Assembly: GCA_002699125.1 (NCBI GenBank)
Contig: PABI01000005.1
Span: 1-64,000, forward strand
Length of the DNA: 64,000 nt
Origin: Anaerolineaceae bacterium
GTDB lineage: Bacteria > Chloroflexota > Anaerolineae > Promineifilales > Promineifilaceae
Direction: 5' to 3'
In this document: positions 1 to 9,600 of the stretch, one piece after another
How positions within the stretch are numbered: position 1 is the first letter of the stretch
Layout: every line of letters starts with the position of its first letter
Made by a program: the position numbers and the translations under genes
The notes under the pieces: generated by a model
Told to the model about the DNA's origin: nothing
Database searches by the model: none
What the model saw: the letters and a program-made list of their open reading frames with translations, nothing else

Positions 1-2
1 GC

Positions 3-290
3 CTGGGATTTGCCGTGCTGGATGGCCAGACGGTGGCCAGTTGGGCGTTATCGGTGTATGCGGGTGAGGGGGCGCTGGAGTTGGGGGTGGAAACGGCCGT
101 AACCCATCGCGGTCAAGGATTGGCCACCGTGGCAGCTGCCGCCTGCCTGGAAGCGTGTGCCGAGCGGAACCTGGTACCGCACTGGCAGTGTGACGAAGCC
201 AACATTCCCTCTGTGCGCCTGGCGGCCCGGCTGGGATTTGTGGTGCAGCATCGCTATACGGATTATCGGTTCCTGTTTCCCCCTGAGTGA
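3..290 (+). CDS. GNAT family N-acetyltransferase, C-terminal part (5' end outside window)
   Basis: The reading frame is open from base 3 to the TGA at 288-290, so the gene begins upstream of the window; an internal GTG at 15 is not a convincing start. The visible 95 residues carry the acetyl-CoA pyrophosphate loop of GNAT enzymes (HRGQGLA, matching Q/R-x-x-G-x-G/A) followed by a helix and the late motif NIPSVRLAARLGF, which in this fold precedes the last strand. The spacing resembles the GNAT_acetyltran (PF12746) branch. The family transfers an acetyl group from acetyl-CoA to an amine; the substrate cannot be told. It carries one ACGGCCGT palindrome (93-100) read as TAV. Confidence 0.8.
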   Translation: MGFAVLDGQTVASWALSVYAGEGALELGVETAVTHRGQGLATVAAAACLEACAERNLVPHWQCDEANIPSVRLAARLGFVVQHRYTDYRFLFPPE

Positions 291-322
291 ACTCAAATTG
301 CCACAAATTTAGAAATTGGCCC

Positions 323-367
323 TTGACAAACTAAGTATATTAGTTTATAAACTAAATATATTAGTTT
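323..367 (+). promoter_or_regulatory. Sigma70-type promoter overlapped by two 19-bp palindromic operators
   Basis: A consensus -35 TTGACA (323-328) and a -10 TATAAA (346-351) are separated by 17 bp. Two near-identical palindromes overlay them: AAACTAAGTATATTAGTTT (328-346) fills the spacer and AAACTAAATATATTAGTTT (349-367) covers the -10 edge and start site. Their centres are 21 bp apart, two helical turns, so two dimers could bind the same DNA face. The TetR-type gene at 1084 lies in the operon this promoter serves, so autorepression by that protein is the natural inference. Confidence 0.85.
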
Positions 368-389
368 AACTTTATCAAGGAGTCCCAAA

Positions 390-1106
390 ATGAAATTAAC
401 CCGACATGGACAAAATTTGTGGCAGGTTACCCGCTTAGCTTTCTTTAACAACTATCTGCTGCGTGAGGCTGATGGTCTGACGTTGATCGACACCAACATG
501 GGCGGCAGCCAAAAAGATATTTTGGCAGCGGCTGAAACCATTGGTTTGCCCATTACGCGCATCACGCTCACCCATGCGCACGGCGATCACGTTGGTTCGC
601 TGGATGAGGTGGCGGCGCTGCTGCCAGAGGCAGAGGTGGCATTCACCCCGCGCACGGCCGAATTTCTGCAAGGCAATCTTGAACTGCGCCCAGACGAGCC
701 GCAAGACAAACTTCGCGGTGGTTTTATGGAACGGTCCACCAAGGCCACCCACCTGCTGGAGCCGGGTGAACTGTTTGGTTCCTTGCGCGTAATTGCTGCG
801 CCAGGCCATACGCCGGACCACATCGCCTTTTTCGATGAGCGGGACGGCACGTTGATTGCCGGAGATGCTTTTCAGACGGCGGCGGGAACGGCCGTTGCCG
901 GCATTACCCGCTGGCTGTTTCCTTTCCCGGCGATGGCTACCTGGCATTTACCCAACGCTTTGAAGACAGCGGTGACCCTGCGCAATCTCAACCCAAGCCG
1001 GCTGGCCGTAGGGCATGGCCGCGTGCTGGAAAATCCGGCCAGCCAGATGGAACAGGCAATTGAAGAAGCGGAGGCCAAGGTGCATGCCCAAGCGAAGATG
1101 GCTTAA
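390..1106 (+). CDS. MBL-fold metallo-hydrolase
   Basis: A 238-residue metallo-beta-lactamase fold hydrolase. The metal motif HxHxDH is present as THAHGDH near residue 62, with the later ligands in APGHTPDH and in the Asp of IAGDAF, and a final His near VGHGRV. No signal peptide is seen, so it should be cytoplasmic. The Shine-Dalgarno AAGGAG at 377-382 fixes the ATG at 390. Its 3' end overlaps the next gene by 23 bp, so it is cotranscribed with the TetR-type regulator and the YrdB protein. Members hydrolyse thioesters, lactones or phosphoesters; the substrate cannot be read here. Regulation by the downstream TetR protein suggests a detoxification or xenobiotic role, which is inference. Confidence 0.85.
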   Translation: MKLTRHGQNLWQVTRLAFFNNYLLREADGLTLIDTNMGGSQKDILAAAETIGLPITRITLTHAHGDHVGSLDEVAALLPEAEVAFTPRTAEFLQGNLELRPDEPQDKLRGGFMERSTKATHLLEPGELFGSLRVIAAPGHTPDHIAFFDERDGTLIAGDAFQTAAGTAVAGITRWLFPFPAMATWHLPNALKTAVTLRNLNPSRLAVGHGRVLENPASQMEQAIEEAEAKVHAQAKMA

Positions 1107-1644
1107 TCGTGAGCTGGTGATTGAACGGGCAGCAGAGTTGGTGGATGAGGCGGGCAGCGTTACGGCCGTCAGCCTCACTGCCCTGGCGCAAGCGCTGGAA
1201 ATCCGCACCCCCTCGCTCTACAACCATGTGGCTAACCTGGACGATTTGCAGTACGGTTTGGCGGTGTACGGGGCGGGCCTGCTTTTGGCCGACCTGCGGC
1301 AAGCGGCGCAGGGGCTGGTAGGGCAGGAAGCCGTCATGGCCATGGCCACCGCCTACCGCCAGTTTGCCCACGCTCACCCTGGCATTTACCCACTGACCGT
1401 CCGCGCTCCAGAGCCCGACGAAACGGAATTGATGGCCCTGGCCCAGGAACTGTTGCAGTTTTTGCTGCTCATCATGGGGTCGTTGGGCTTGCAGGGAGAT
1501 GAAGCGATTCACGCCATTCGCGGGCTGCGGGCCATTTTGCACGGTTTTGCCAGCCTGGAGGCGGCCGGCGGGTACAAAATGGCATTAGACCAGGAAGAGA
1601 GTTTTCGTCGCCTGGTTTCAGCTTATATTGAAGGTGTTCAGTAA
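1084..1644 (+). CDS. TetR family transcriptional regulator
   Basis: A 186-residue repressor-like protein. The N-terminal helix-turn-helix is clear (IERAAELVDEAG, then LTALAQALEIRTPSLYNHV), typical of TetR proteins that include a T-C-terminal WHG-type domain (TetR_C_33). I place the start at ATG 1084, within the end of the MBL gene, because the residues before it (from 1015) are just the shadow of that gene and TetR proteins begin about 10-15 residues before the first helix. It is translationally coupled to the MBL gene and followed after 10 bp by the YrdB gene. The twin palindromes at 328-367 are its most likely binding sites. Confidence 0.85.
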   Translation: MPKRRWLNRELVIERAAELVDEAGSVTAVSLTALAQALEIRTPSLYNHVANLDDLQYGLAVYGAGLLLADLRQAAQGLVGQEAVMAMATAYRQFAHAHPGIYPLTVRAPEPDETELMALAQELLQFLLLIMGSLGLQGDEAIHAIRGLRAILHGFASLEAAGGYKMALDQEESFRRLVSAYIEGVQ

Positions 1645-1654
1645 GGAATAAACA

Positions 1655-1990
1655 ATGGCAATTTTTAAGGCGATCAATTTAGGCTTACGGTTTGTGTTGG
1701 AATTGTGTATGCTGGCGGCGCTAGGTTACTGGGGCTTTCAGTTGGACCGGAGTTTACTGCTGCGTATTGTGGCGGGAGTAGGTGCCCCATTGCTGGCGGC
1801 CACGGTATGGGGGTTTTGGGTGGCACCCAAGGCGGTGAATCAACTGGCCGATCCAGCGCGCTTTGGGGTGGAGCTGGTGTTGTTTGCCTTGGGAGCTGGA
1901 GCGTTGTGGTTGGCGGAACGGCCGTCTCTCGGCGCAGCCCTGCTCATCATCTATCTTATCAATCGAGGGGTGCTGGGATTGTTGGGATAG
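1655..1990 (+). CDS. YrdB family (DUF2568) small membrane protein
   Basis: A 111-residue protein with about four hydrophobic segments: residues about 8-30, 34-54, 70-88 and 92-110. The N-terminal pattern LGLRFVLELCMLAALGYWG and the central VWGFWVAPKA match the YrdB/DUF2568 family. The ribosome site AAGGAAT lies 6 bases upstream of ATG 1655, and the gene starts 10 bp after the TetR stop, so it is the third gene of the operon. Function of the family is unknown. Confidence 0.8.
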   Translation: MAIFKAINLGLRFVLELCMLAALGYWGFQLDRSLLLRIVAGVGAPLLAATVWGFWVAPKAVNQLADPARFGVELVLFALGAGALWLAERPSLGAALLIIYLINRGVLGLLG

Positions 1991-2055
1991 TCATATCCCA
2001 GTTAACGATTATTCCGGCGGAGGCAGGAATCCATAACTCTGGCCCCTGCCTCCGC
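1983..2055. repeat. Intergenic inverted repeats between convergent genes
   Basis: Between the convergent YrdB and uvrB genes lie a small hairpin GGGATA/TATCCC (about 1983-1998) and a larger inverted repeat GCGGAGGCAGG (2016-2026) with CCTGCCTCCGC (2045-2055). The second resembles the widespread ATTCCGGCGGAGGCAGGAAT-type repeat found between genes in many bacteria. It has no T-run, but could serve both genes as a 3' end structure. Confidence 0.6.
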
Positions 2056-2076
2056 GAGCGTAATAAGGAACCATTA

Positions 2077-4155
2077 CTAATCCGCTTCATAGCTGATACC
2101 GGCTTCATCCAGGCGGCGCAGGCGCTCCCATTCGGGGATATCGCCATCGGCACCAGCGTCCTTCAGCACCATGATTTGTCGCAGCTCGATGATCTGGTCG
2201 CGTAGCTGGGCCGCTTTCTCGAACTCCAGGTTTTGTGCGGCCGTTTTCATTTGCTTCTCTAGTTCGGTGATCATCTTGTGCAGCTCGGCTTTGGGTAAAT
2301 CGGCCGTAGTGGTGTAAGTACCTTTGCCTTCGGCCAGCGCCGCTTCTTCCTTATAATGTTGTGAAATGTCGTCCGTCAGGTCGCGCACCGCTTTGCGGAT
2401 GCTCTCCGGCTTGATACCATGAGCTTCATTGTAGGCCATCTGCCGTTCACGCCGCTCATTGGTCGTGTCGATGGCTGCCTGCATGGAGCGGGTGATCTTT
2501 TCGGCATACATGATGACCTTGCCCTCGATGTGCCGCGCCGCCCGACCAATGGTCTGCGTCAGCGACGTTTCCGAGCGCAAGAAGCCTTCTTTGTCCGCGT
2601 CTAAAATGGCCACCAGGGAAACCTCCGGCAGGTCCAACCCCTCACGCAGCAAGTTAATCCCCACCACCACGTCAAAAACGCCCATGCGCAAGTCGCGCAA
2701 AATCTCGGTGCGCTCGATGGTGTGGACTTCCGAGTGCAGGTAATGAACCTTAATGCCCATTTCCAGAAGATAATCGCTCAAATCTTCGGCCATACGTTTG
2801 GTAAGGGTGGTGACGAGCACCCGCTCGCCTCGCTCGGTGCGCTGCCGAATTTCGCCCAGCAGGTCGTCCACCTGTCCTTTGGCGCTGCGCACTTCCACGA
2901 CCGGATCTAAAACGCCCGTAGGGCGAATGACCTGGTGCACAATCTGGTCCGAATGTTCCAATTCGTATGGACCAGGCGTGGCGGTGGTGCAAATGACCTG
3001 GTTGATGCGCCGGTCAAACTCGTCGAAGTTGAGCGGACGATTGTCCAGGGCACTGGGCAATCGGAAGCCGTAATCGACCAGCGTTTGCTTGCGGCTGCGG
3101 TCCCCGGCGTACATGCCACGCACCTGAGGAATGGTCATGTGACTTTCATCCAGGATGAGCAGGTAATTAGCCGGGAAGTAATCCATCAGCGTCCAGGGCG
3201 GTTCGCCCTCTTTGCGCTGGTCCAGATGGCGGCTGTAGTTTTCGATGCCGGAGGTGAAGCCGATTTCGCGCAGCATTTCCAGATCGTAGCTGGCGCGCTG
3301 CTCGATGCGCTGGGCTTCCAGCAGCATTTTCCGTTCTTTGAAGTAGGCAATGCGCTCTGTGAGCTCCTCTTCGATATCATTGATGGCCTGAGACAGCTTT
3401 TCCTCATCGGTGACAAATTCGCGGGCGGGGAAGATATTGATTTTGGCCATGTCCAGCAGCACTTCGCCAGTCAGCACATCAAACTCACTGATGCGTTCTA
3501 CCTCATCTCCCCAAAACTCAACGGAGTAGGCCGTTTCGGCGTAGGCGGGGAAGATTTGCAGCGTGTCGCCGCGCACGCGGAAGGTACCGCGCCGCAGTTC
3601 TAAATCGTTGCGGTCGTACTGAATGCTGACGAGGCTGCGCAGGAGGGTGTCACGCCGATACGTGCCGCCGCGTTCGATGCCGACGGTAACTTGCCCCCAG
3701 GTTTCAGGGCTGCCGATGCCGTAGATACAGGAGACAGAGGCAACGATGACGACATCCTGACGGCTCATCAGGTTGGCCATGGTTTGCAGGCGTAAACGGC
3801 CGATTTCATCATTGATCATCGTCTCTTTTTCAATGAACAGGTCGTGACGCGGCACGTACGCTTCTGGTTGGTAATAATCGTAGTAGCTGACGAAGTAGGA
3901 AACGGCGTTCTTGGGGAAAAATTCGCGGAACTCGCTGTAGAGTTGAGCCGCCAGGGTTTTGTTGTGGGCAATGACCAGGGTGGGGCGCTGGGTTTGCTGG
4001 ATGACGTTGGCCATGGTGAACGTCTTGCCGGTGCCGGTGGCGCCAAGCAGCGTCTGGAACTTGTCGCCGCGCTCCAGCCCTTCCACCAGCTTTTCGATGG
4101 CGATTGGTTGGTCCCCCATTGGGGCAAAATCAGATGCTATTTGGAACTTGGGCAT
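2077..4155 (-). CDS. uvrB: Excinuclease ABC subunit UvrB
   Basis: UvrB is the damage-verifying helicase-like subunit of nucleotide excision repair; it receives damaged DNA from UvrA and recruits UvrC. The 692-residue protein has Walker A GATGTGKT near residue 38, the beta-hairpin motif [12 protein letters not shown], the DESH box, TTATPGPYE, the helicase motif QTIGRAARH and a C-terminal UVR domain ([20 protein letters not shown]) that contacts UvrC. The frame is open further upstream to 4407, but GAGGAACCC just before ATG 4155 and the family N-terminus ([10 protein letters not shown]) fix the start. Full length, no defects. It stands alone here; uvrA and uvrC are not in the window. Confidence 0.97.
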   Translation of the reverse strand: MPKFQIASDFAPMGDQPIAIEKLVEGLERGDKFQTLLGATGTGKTFTMANVIQQTQRPTLVIAHNKTLAAQLYSEFREFFPKNAVSYFVSYYDYYQPEAYVPRHDLFIEKETMINDEIGRLRLQTMANLMSRQDVVIVASVSCIYGIGSPETWGQVTVGIERGGTYRRDTLLRSLVSIQYDRNDLELRRGTFRVRGDTLQIFPAYAETAYSVEFWGDEVERISEFDVLTGEVLLDMAKINIFPAREFVTDEEKLSQAINDIEEELTERIAYFKERKMLLEAQRIEQRASYDLEMLREIGFTSGIENYSRHLDQRKEGEPPWTLMDYFPANYLLILDESHMTIPQVRGMYAGDRSRKQTLVDYGFRLPSALDNRPLNFDEFDRRINQVICTTATPGPYELEHSDQIVHQVIRPTGVLDPVVEVRSAKGQVDDLLGEIRQRTERGERVLVTTLTKRMAEDLSDYLLEMGIKVHYLHSEVHTIERTEILRDLRMGVFDVVVGINLLREGLDLPEVSLVAILDADKEGFLRSETSLTQTIGRAARHIEGKVIMYAEKITRSMQAAIDTTNERRERQMAYNEAHGIKPESIRKAVRDLTDDISQHYKEEAALAEGKGTYTTTADLPKAELHKMITELEKQMKTAAQNLEFEKAAQLRDQIIELRQIMVLKDAGADGDIPEWERLRRLDEAGISYEAD

Positions 4156-4171
4156 TGGGTTCCTCTTTATT

Positions 4172-4207
4172 TTTATCCACAGATTTCGCAGATAGGCGCA
4201 GATTTCT
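4172..4207. repeat. Single-arm CACAGATTTCGCAGAT-type repeat
   Basis: Just upstream of uvrB lies ATCCACAGATTTCGCAG followed by ATAGGCGCAGATTTC. It is built from the same CAGATT units as the hairpins at 41413, 46752, 47906 and 57839, but no second arm is visible, so it may be a decayed copy. The rest of the gap 4156-4294 holds nothing else I recognise. Confidence 0.5.
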
Positions 4208-4294
4208 ATTTCAGAACGTAAGTTCGTAATTCTACCACAAAAATCGGGGTAACAAGCGGTGTTTTGATTTGATTTTTGGACAACGCTAATTTGC

Positions 4295-5236
4295 CTAACG
4301 AGCGGCAATGCGCCAGCAGCGGTGGATTTTGTCGTTGCGAAAATCTTCGGGGATGGTTTGTGGGGTGATGTCGGTGGCGATGTAGGGGTGGGGAACGGCC
4401 GTTTCATCCAGCGTAAAACCGCGTGAATTGGTGCTAAAAATCAGGCTGCCGCCTTTAGCCAGCCGCGCCAGGCAGGCCTGAATCAGCTCGGGATGATCGC
4501 GATCCACCGAAAATGAACTGCGTGCCATTCGCTTGGAGTTGCTAAACGTAGGCGGATCACAAATGATGAGATCGTAAGTGCGCTTTTCTTTTGCCAGAAA
4601 TTGCCAGCAGTCCTGGGCGATGACGCGGTGTTGTTTGCTTGGGCGAAAGCCGTTGTGCTGCAAGTTGCGGCCGGCCCACTCGCAATAGTTTTTGCTCAAA
4701 TCGACAGTTGTGGTTGCTTTGGCCTGTCCGGCAGCGGCATAAACGGTGAATGAGCCGGTGTAGGCAAACAAGTTGAGGACGCGCTTGCTCGCTGCCTCAG
4801 CCCGCACCATCGCCCGCGTCTGCCGGTGGTCTAAAAAGAGACCGGTGTCTAAATAATCGCTTAGATTGACTTCAAAGGTGAGTCCGTGCTCGGTGACGAG
4901 GCGGGTGTGCTCCTGTTCGCCAAAGCGCTCGTATTGCTGCTGCAAACCGCGCTGGCGGGCGCGGGTTTTAACGAAGATTTGGCGTGGGGTGAGTTCGAGT
5001 GCTTCTTGAATCTGGTTGAGGGCGTCCTGGTGCCAAACGGCCGTTTCCCCCTCATCATCGTCACGTCCCCGCTCATACAGCCAGACCACCGCCTCGCCGT
5101 CGTACCAATCGACGATGAGCGGAAATTCGGGAATGTCTCGCTCATAGAGACGGTAACAGCTAATATCGTTACGCTTGGCCCATTTGCGCAGATGGCGCAT
5201 TCGTTTTTGCAGGCGGTTGGCTAGCATCGTATGCAT
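4295..5236 (-). CDS. Class I SAM-dependent RNA methyltransferase, RlmK-like
   Basis: A 313-residue protein resembling the C-terminal half of RlmKL (YcbY), the part that makes m7G2069 in 23S rRNA; the THUMP/RlmL half is absent. An N-terminal RNA-binding-like region holds the marker [17 protein letters not shown]; the linker [16 protein letters not shown] and the SAM motif [11 protein letters not shown] follow, with the acidic loop TTVDLS and the catalytic motif [10 protein letters not shown]. Such stand-alone proteins may also be RlmI-type m5C enzymes, but the DPPTF motif without the RlmI PUA domain favours RlmK. Start at ATG 5236, preceded by GGAAAGG; a second ATG three codons later is possible. 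Confidence 0.8.
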   Translation of the reverse strand: MHTMLANRLQKRMRHLRKWAKRNDISCYRLYERDIPEFPLIVDWYDGEAVVWLYERGRDDDEGETAVWHQDALNQIQEALELTPRQIFVKTRARQRGLQQQYERFGEQEHTRLVTEHGLTFEVNLSDYLDTGLFLDHRQTRAMVRAEAASKRVLNLFAYTGSFTVYAAAGQAKATTTVDLSKNYCEWAGRNLQHNGFRPSKQHRVIAQDCWQFLAKEKRTYDLIICDPPTFSNSKRMARSSFSVDRDHPELIQACLARLAKGGSLIFSTNSRGFTLDETAVPHPYIATDITPQTIPEDFRNDKIHRCWRIAAR

Positions 5237-5263
5237 AGATAATGCCTTTCCTAATTACGAATA

Positions 5264-5317
5264 GGACGCTGATTTTCCTGATCTACCTGATCAGGGCAAT
5301 CAGGAAAATCAGCGTCC
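5264..5317. repeat. Perfect 19-bp inverted repeat between divergent genes
   Basis: GGACGCTGATTTTCCTGAT at 5264-5282 is matched exactly by its complement at 5299-5317, with a 16-base loop that holds a further CTGATCAG palindrome, and is followed by a T-run. It lies between the divergent methyltransferase and ROK genes, where a terminator is not expected, so it is more likely a mobile repeat of the GGACGCTGATT family also seen at 47906. Confidence 0.75.
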
Positions 5318-5377
5318 CATTTTTTACGTTGTGTGCTGTTTGCAGATAAATTCTTGAGTATAACAAAAGGCAGCAGA

Positions 5378-6292
5378 ATGACAGATTTGATTTTGGCGTG
5401 TGACTTTGGCGGGACGAAGTTGTCGGCGGCAGTGGTGGAAACGGCCGTTTTCAGCCAATCCAATCCCCAGTGGCACAACCACCAGCGCCGCTTCTCACCG
5501 CCACAGGCCACGGCCCAAACCGACATCGCCACGATGATTGACATGGGGCGGGAATTGCTGGCAGGGAAGCGGCCGTTAACCGTCGGCATCAGTTTTGGTG
5601 GTCCGGTAGATTACAAAACCGGGGTAGTGCGGCTCAGCCATCACGTGCCTGGCTGGGAAAATGTACCGTTACAAGACCGATTTGAGGAAGCGTTTCAAGC
5701 GCCGGCTCGTGTAGACAACGACGCCAACGTGGCGGCCCTGGGCGAATGGCGCTTCGGTGCGGGTCGCGGTGTGGCCGATATGCTGTATGTGACCGTGAGT
5801 ACGGGTGTGGGTGGTGGCTGGATTTTGGACGGACGGACGTATCGCGGTGCCGATGGCATGGCTGGGGAAATTGGGCACACGGTGGTTGATCCCAATGGGC
5901 CGCTTTGCCTCTGCGGCAAGCGGGGCTGTGTGGAGCGCCTGGCGTCTGGCCCGTACATGGCGCAGGATGTGGCCGCTGCGCGTGGACTTCCTGCTGATGA
6001 CGTTACGGGCAAGCAGGTGGCGGCATGGGCAGAGATGGGTGAGGCAACGGCCGTGGCCATTTTAGAGAGAGGCGCCAAAGGTTTAGGTATGGGCATTGGC
6101 AACGCTGCAAATTTACTCAATCCCAGTTGTGTGGTGTTGGGTGGTGGCGTTACTAAATCCGGTGCGCGCTGGTGGCAGCTTGTGCGCCAAACAGCGCAAG
6201 CCACTGCTTTGCCGGAAGTACAGTTTGCTATTTTGCCGGCCGCCTTAGGTGATGATGCCCCGCTTTGGGGCGCTGTTGCTTTGGCCGAGTAA
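5378..6292 (+). CDS. ROK family sugar kinase / glucokinase-like protein
   Basis: A 304-residue ROK protein. The N-terminal phosphate loop LACDFGGTKL, the middle DNDANVAALGE with the catalytic Asp, the GVGGGWILDG segment and the zinc motif CLCGKRGCVE are all present, so an active ATP-dependent hexose kinase is likely (glucose or N-acetyl sugar). There is no N-terminal HTH, so it is an enzyme rather than a NagC-type repressor. ATG 5378 is preceded by AAAGGCAG; the open frame from 5333 has no better start. Transcribed alone, away from the methyltransferase. Confidence 0.88.
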   Translation: MTDLILACDFGGTKLSAAVVETAVFSQSNPQWHNHQRRFSPPQATAQTDIATMIDMGRELLAGKRPLTVGISFGGPVDYKTGVVRLSHHVPGWENVPLQDRFEEAFQAPARVDNDANVAALGEWRFGAGRGVADMLYVTVSTGVGGGWILDGRTYRGADGMAGEIGHTVVDPNGPLCLCGKRGCVERLASGPYMAQDVAAARGLPADDVTGKQVAAWAEMGEATAVAILERGAKGLGMGIGNAANLLNPSCVVLGGGVTKSGARWWQLVRQTAQATALPEVQFAILPAALGDDAPLWGAVALAE

Positions 6293-6323
6293 TGATGTTG
6301 TAAGATTTTTCACCCGCTTGCTA

Positions 6324-6332
6324 TGCTATAAT
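6324..6332 (+). promoter_or_regulatory. Extended -10 promoter of the first subtilase gene
   Basis: TGCTATAAT at 6324-6332 is a consensus extended -10. No good -35 lies 16-18 bp upstream, which extended -10 promoters tolerate. The same element stands before the second subtilase (13025) and, as TGCTATACT, before the C25 protein (29803). Confidence 0.7.
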
Positions 6333-6658
6333 GACCCTTGCAGCAAATCTTGCTAGCTACCCAATCCAAGCCTGCACTGCCGAATCAATCGCAAAAACAC
6401 TGTTCATTCATTGCAAAAAACCAATGCTTCCAATGCTTATTGAAAGTTATAAACTAATTCATGTATGTTGAGGGCCTGTGCCAATTCTTGATGGATTGGA
6501 AAGGCCTTTTTCTATTTGCTATCCGCATAGATCAAAGGAGGTGATGCTGCTCAAAAACATAACCGCTAAAATGATTCCTTAACTGATATGGGGGAGCAGT
6601 TAGGATAAAGGCTGAGTATTCCTGAGCCTTTATCACCAATATCGGAGGAAAACAGAAA
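6333..6658 (+). promoter_or_regulatory. Long structured 5' leader of subtilase gene 6659
   Basis: This 326-base stretch has no convincing gene. It contains a hairpin with a T-run (GGGCCT at 6472-6477, AGGCCT at 6502-6507, inner stem CCAAT/ATTGG, T-run to 6511) that looks like an attenuator; AAAGGAGGTGAT (6534-6545), a 12-base match to the 16S anti-Shine-Dalgarno but 114 bases before the start; and a perfect hairpin GATAAAGGCT/AGCCTTTATC (about 6603-6633). The true ribosome site is CGGAGGA near 6643. A 12-codon frame (ATG 6544 to TAA) sits directly on the 16S match but too close to it for normal initiation. Confidence 0.55.
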
Positions 6659-9600
6659 GTGTTTAATTCAAAGAAGCCAAGAATCAAAATAAGTTTTGTG
6701 CTCATCATTATTTTATTGATGAGCCTCGCCTCATTGGCACAAGCAGATGCACAACCGGCCCGTCCTGATCGGCCACTGCCCGCATCCGTCACTGCCAATC
6801 AGCTTGACACACCCCTCTCTATCTCCAATGCGTCTGCTTTGCTCAAAGTAGATCAAAGCCTGCAAAATACAAGCGGAGCGGCACAAGTTATTGTGCGCTT
6901 TAGCGAGCCACCAGTTGCCCGGGCGGCCGCCAATGGCGTTCAATCTCGTGCGGCCCAGGCTAATCAGCGGGATCGTATTCAGGCTCAGCAAAATGCATTT
7001 ATTGCCGACGCCACCAGCCGCGATGCCAATGCACGTGTGCTGGGCAATGCGCGTATGGCTTTAAACGCAGTCATGATGAGTGTTGATGCGGCCGTTCTCA
7101 CAGACCTGGCTGCCAATCCCGATGTTGTTTCCATCAATCCGGTGGTTGATTACCAGATGGATTTAAGTGAAACGGTGCCTTATATTGGCGCTTCTGCTGT
7201 GCAGGGCATGGGTTATGATGGCAGCGGTATTCGCGTTGCGGTTCTGGATAGTGGTATTGATTACTATCATGCCGCTTTTGGCGGCTCCGGTGATGTCAAT
7301 GATTACCTTAATGACGATCCTTCTATCGTTGAACCCGGTACCTTCCCCACGGCCAAGGTCGTGGGTGGCTATGACTTTGTCGGCTCAAACTGGGTGAGTG
7401 GGCTGCCTACCGAACCAGACCCGGATCCATTGGATGACGGACCCGGTGCCGGCCATGGAACCCATGTAGGCCATATCATCGGTGGTGACGGTGGTGTTGC
7501 TCCCGGTGCTGATCTCTATGCTGTCAAAGTATGTTCTTCGATTTCTACCTCTTGCAGTGGTGTGGCCCTGATTCAAGGTATGGAGTTTGCTGTCGATCCG
7601 AATGGTGACGGTGATCCATCCGACCATGTTGACATCATCAATATGTCTCTTGGTTCTGACTACGGGCAGCCGTTTGATGATGATCTTGCTGCCGCTGTTG
7701 AAAATGCAACGGCCGCTGGTGTATTGACCGTAGCTGCGGCTGGCAACGGTGGGAATAAGCCCTATATTCAGGGAACCCCGGCGGGCGCCCCAACGGCTTT
7801 ATCCGTCGCTCAAACTCAGGTGCCTTCAGCAGCACTTCAGTTGATCACGGTAGACGGCGCGGACTATCCGGCCGTTTTCCAACCCTGGTCAGTAGCGCCC
7901 GCAAGTGTGGTCTCAGGACCTGTTCAGTACGGTGACGGCGCCGGTGGCAACCTGGACGGCTGTGCGCCTTTCACGGCAGGTTCGCTAACAGGTTTAGTGG
8001 TCCTGGTCGATCGTGGTGCCTGTAATTTCACCCTTAAAATCAAAAATATCGGTGATGCTGGCGGTGTTGTGGGCATTATCGGCCTGATAGCACCGGGTGC
8101 TCCTTTCTCCGGTGGCGACGGTGGCGATGCGCCAATTACCATTCCTGGTTACATGATCAGCCAGGCAGATTCAAACGCCATTAAGGCTGCTGTTGGTTCA
8201 ACCGGTACGGTTGACCCCGCCAATCAACTGCCGTTGGTTGGCCAAATGGTTGGCTCTTCGGCTCGTGGACCGCAGCATGAGTCTACGACCCTGCTTAAAC
8301 CAGAAATTGGCGCGCCTGGCGCTTCTGTATCGGCCATTGCCGGTACTGGCACAGGCACAGGTCCGTTTGGTGGTACCTCTGGCGCTTCCCCAATGGTAGC
8401 CGGTTCGGCAGCCCTGCTGATGCAGGCTTCACCTCACTTGAGCCCATTGGAAGCCAAAGCCGTGTTGATGAACAATGGTGAAACCAATATCGATACGGAT
8501 CCCTTTACCGGTCTAGCCCCCGTCGCTCGCATTGGTGGCGGTGAGGTTCGGATTGATCGGGCGATCAATGCTCCTGCGGCGGCCTGGGATAATAATGGTG
8601 CAGCTGGTGCGTTGAGCTTTGGTTTTGTCGATGTTGCTCGAGACACGGTTGTACTAAATAAGACGGTGCGAGTACGCAATTACTCGAATCAGGATATCGA
8701 CTACAACATTGTCCCAACGTTCCGTTATCAAGATGACGTTGACAATGGTGCCGTAGAAGTATCAACAGTTCCCCCCACTTTGCGAGTTCCTGCCGGACAA
8801 GACAGAACTTTCCATGTCAGAATGACCATTCATGGTGACTTGCTGCGGGGTAACTATATGAACTCGGGCAGCATGGGTGCCGATCCATCTGGGTTAACCT
8901 TAAATGAATATGATGGTTATCTGATATTGGATGATGGTTCACATCCCATCCACTTGCCTTGGCACGTTCTGCCACGGCAGGCTTCCAACCTGGTTGGTCG
9001 CTCTGTGCTTACGTTTAACAACGACGGTGAAGATGTGGTCAATTTGACGAATGTCGGTGTGGGCACGGCTCAGAACGATGCTTATTCCTTACTAGCCACC
9101 AGCCCCAATCTGCCAGAAGGTGGTTTCGGTGCTCAATCGCCAACGCCAGACATTCGGGCAGTAGGTATCAATACCTTCCCGGTTCCGGCTGGTTTCTGCT
9201 CGGCTGACGCGTCGTTTATTTGGGCCTTTGCCATCAATACCTGGGAACGCCAGCAGCATCTGCTGCCGGTTAGCCATCAGGTATGGCTGGATACGAACCA
9301 AGACGGCGTAGATGACTACGTAGTGCTTAACCGTGATTTGAGCGGTCTTAGTACTATTTCGGACGGCCGTCAGGTTGCCTGGGCATTGGACCTGGTGACA
9401 GGTAACGCTACTGCCTTCTTCTTTGCCGAGCATTCGATGAACACCGGCAATACCGTTCTGTTGGTCTGTGCTGAGCAACTGGGTCTCACCGCCGCAGATA
9501 TGCTGGCAACCAACGTGAATATGTACGTTATTGCTCAAGACTTCTACTATGGTGGCCCTGGCGATCTGGTTGATGGCTTGACCGTAACACCGCTTGGCGA

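Noticed and set aside
4156..4407. 84-residue N-terminal extension of UvrB
   Set aside because: It runs through an intergenic repeat and lacks similarity; the ribosome site fixes the start at 4155.
5251..5589. 112-codon minus-strand frame between the methyltransferase and ROK genes
   Set aside because: It crosses an inverted repeat and overlaps the well-supported start of the ROK gene.
6544..6585. 12-codon leader peptide starting on the AAAGGAGGTGAT match
   Set aside because: The start codon overlaps the ribosome-site match, leaving no normal spacing; kept only as part of the leader description.
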